Shown in pieces: positions 22,299 to 23,805 of a stretch of DNA of 23,805 nucleotides (its first letter is position 1; every line of letters starts with the position of its first letter). The notes below the pieces were generated by a model, which was not told the origin of the DNA, searched no databases, and saw only the letters and a list, made by a program, of their open reading frames with translations. Both the position numbers and the translations under genes were made by a program. The stretch is from a virus. The DNA lies in IMG/VR virus record IMGVR_UViG_3300034062_004163, positions 1 through 23,805 of that record; one strand, written 5' to 3'.

Positions 22299-23805
22299 AT
22301 GACAGTAATGCAAACAGTGGACGAACAACTTGCCGCGGTAATGAGCGAGAAGGAACTCTACACAAACTATCAAGCACGTTGGAAGTATCTACTAGAAAGT
22401 TACCTGGGCGGTGATGACTATCGCGAGGGTGCCAACCTCACACAGTATCAATTGGAAACACAACTGGACTACAATCAACGGCTGCAGGCCACCAGTCTAG
22501 ACAATCATTGCAACAGTGTGATCTCGGTCTACAACAGTTTCTTGTTTCGCAAAGAACCCGACAGAGACTTTGGAAGTCTAGAGAATTCAGTAGAAGTGCT
22601 GGACTTCCTGGAAGACTGTGACTTTGATGGCCGCAGTCTAAACAACTTCATGAAAGAAGTTGCCACCTGGGCCAGTGTGTTTGGACACTGCTGGATCATA
22701 GTTGCCAAACCCAACATTGGTGCACAGACTCGTGCAGAAGAAATTGCCGCAGGAGTTAGACCTTATCTCAGCATGGCATCACCTTTAAACGTGCTGGACT
22801 GGTCATACGAACGTCAGCGCAATGGTCGCTATGAATTGATCTATCTCAAATACATTGAAGAAATGAATGACAGTCTGCGAACCATCAAAGAATGGTATCC
22901 TGACCGTGTGGTCACAACTGTGACAGACATTGACAAGCGCACCATCAACTATTCAAACACAGAATCAAATGGCCTGGGCTTTATTCCTGCTGTGTGTGCC
23001 TACAATCAACGCACACCCATACGTGGCATTGGCACCAGTGACATTGTGGACATTGCTGACACACAGCGAATGATCTACAACATCAACAGTGAAATAGAAC
23101 AAAGCATTAGAATTGATGGTCATCCCAGTCTTGTGAAGACCAATGAAACAGCAGCCGGCATTGGCGCAGGATCAATCATTGCCATGCCAGACAATCTTGA
23201 CCCAGGACTCAAACCCTACATCCTGGATGCGTCAGGTGCAGAAGTCACTGCCATGTTGGCTGTGAAACGCAACCTGGTAGAAGTCATAGACAAGATGGCC
23301 AACACTGGAGCCATACGCGGCACCGAAGCCAGAGTCATGAGTGGCATTGCACTGCAAACAGAATTTGAATTGTTGAATGCACGTCTGGCTGAAAAGGCCG
23401 ACAACCTGGAACTGGCAGAAGAACAGTTGTGGCAAATCTTTGCTGTGTATCAAGGACAGGTCTGGACCGGACACATTGAGTATCCTGGCAGTTTCAACAT
23501 ACGCGACACTGAAAATGAAATTGCACAACTCAAGATGGCCCGAGAAACTGCCACAGATGTGGGTGTCTACAAGGTGATTGACTACAAGTTGTTGGAGTAT
23601 TTGGGCGTGGACAATCCTGCCAAATACCTGACCAATGAGGATGGCCTGCCTGCTGCCTATGTGCCGGCCACCACACCAGGTGTGCCTGCTGGAGAGAACT
23701 GTGCCAACTGTGAATACTTTGATGCCATCACCTATAATTGCAGCAAGTGGGATGAATCAGTAAGTCCTGTGTATTGGTGCAGAGCCTGGGAAGGCCGCAT
23801 TGAAG
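22299..23805 (+). CDS. Portal protein, N-terminal 502 residues (3' truncated by window)
   Basis: ATG 22299, one base after the terminase stop, with AAAGGA upstream; the frame is open to the end of the window. Residues: MTVMQTVDEQLAAVMSEKEL, then LDYNQRLQATSLDNHCNSVI and SVYNSFLFRKEPDRDFGSLE, a charged/helical stretch, and a body with DWSYERQRNGRYEL, RTPIRGIGTSDIVDIADTQR and MANTGAIRGTEARVMSGIAL. Position directly after terL, and the RL.A...N.....V....F.RK.P pattern, fit a portal of DUF4055-like type. At the visible end (nt 23700-23780) four Cys occur as CxxCx9Cx12C with WCRAW, unusual for portals. Rest is outside the window. Confidence 0.75.
   Translation, partial: MTVMQTVDEQLAAVMSEKELYTNYQARWKYLLESYLGGDDYREGANLTQYQLETQLDYNQRLQATSLDNHCNSVISVYNSFLFRKEPDRDFGSLENSVEVLDFLEDCDFDGRSLNNFMKEVATWASVFGHCWIIVAKPNIGAQTRAEEIAAGVRPYLSMASPLNVLDWSYERQRNGRYELIYLKYIEEMNDSLRTIKEWYPDRVVTTVTDIDKRTINYSNTESNGLGFIPAVCAYNQRTPIRGIGTSDIVDIADTQRMIYNINSEIEQSIRIDGHPSLVKTNETAAGIGAGSIIAMPDNLDPGLKPYILDASGAEVTAMLAVKRNLVEVIDKMANTGAIRGTEARVMSGIALQTEFELLNARLAEKADNLELAEEQLWQIFAVYQGQVWTGHIEYPGSFNIRDTENEIAQLKMARETATDVGVYKVIDYKLLEYLGVDNPAKYLTNEDGLPAAYVPATTPGVPAGENCANCEYFDAITYNCSKWDESVSPVYWCRAWEGRIE

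Overview
The window looks like part of the genome of a tailed dsDNA bacteriophage (Caudoviricetes), probably a siphovirus. It has a lambda-type tape-measure C-terminus, tail-tip (protein J-like) genes, terminase and portal genes. Fibre domains, a glycosyltransferase and several small proteins resemble those of aquatic and marine phages. The two clear duplicated promoters are of sigma-70 type and most starts have purine-rich ribosome-binding sites or ATGA/TAATG stop-start overlaps, so the host is probably a Gram-negative, proteobacterium-like cell. No host gene, tRNA, integrase, CRISPR array or insertion sequence was seen.

Layout. (1) 1-13586, + strand: the late tail operon, tightly overlapping: end of the tape measure, two minor tail proteins, N-terminal part of a J-like tail-tip protein, two long beta-rich ORFs, C-terminal part of the J-like protein, two small proteins, a 1227-aa repetitive fibre, a LamG-like lectin protein and a small coiled-coil/TM protein. 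(2) 13372-13875, - strand: one antisense gene with paired CxxC motifs, the only convincing minus-strand gene. (3) 13875-14660: a promoter with a palindrome, a small protein and an MptE-like protein, closed by a strong terminator at 14788-14822. (4) 14661-15273: 613 nt without a convincing gene, containing hairpins, the terminator and a (CAAA)8 microsatellite. (5) 15274-17906: a basic unknown protein, two small unknowns and two glycosyltransferase-like proteins. (6) 17927-19739: two near-identical promoter-leader units driving strings of very small genes, four of which end in the same AAE-stop sequence overlapping the next ATG. (7) 19740-20657: a structured leader, a helix-turn-helix-like protein and three very small genes. 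(8) 20661-23805: terminase small subunit, terminase large subunit and the portal gene, which runs off the window and ends (as far as visible) in a four-cysteine motif.

How it fits together. The packaging module follows the accessory region, so the window spans from the end of the tail module, through the accessory genes, to the start of the packaging/head module. Most striking are the J-like tail-tip protein apparently split by about 3 kb of inserted beta-structured coding sequence, the repeated promoter-leader and AAE/ATGA cassettes of the small-gene region, the antisense Cys-motif gene, and a glycosyltransferase-type trio. All functional names come from reading motifs and remembered family patterns; no database search was possible.
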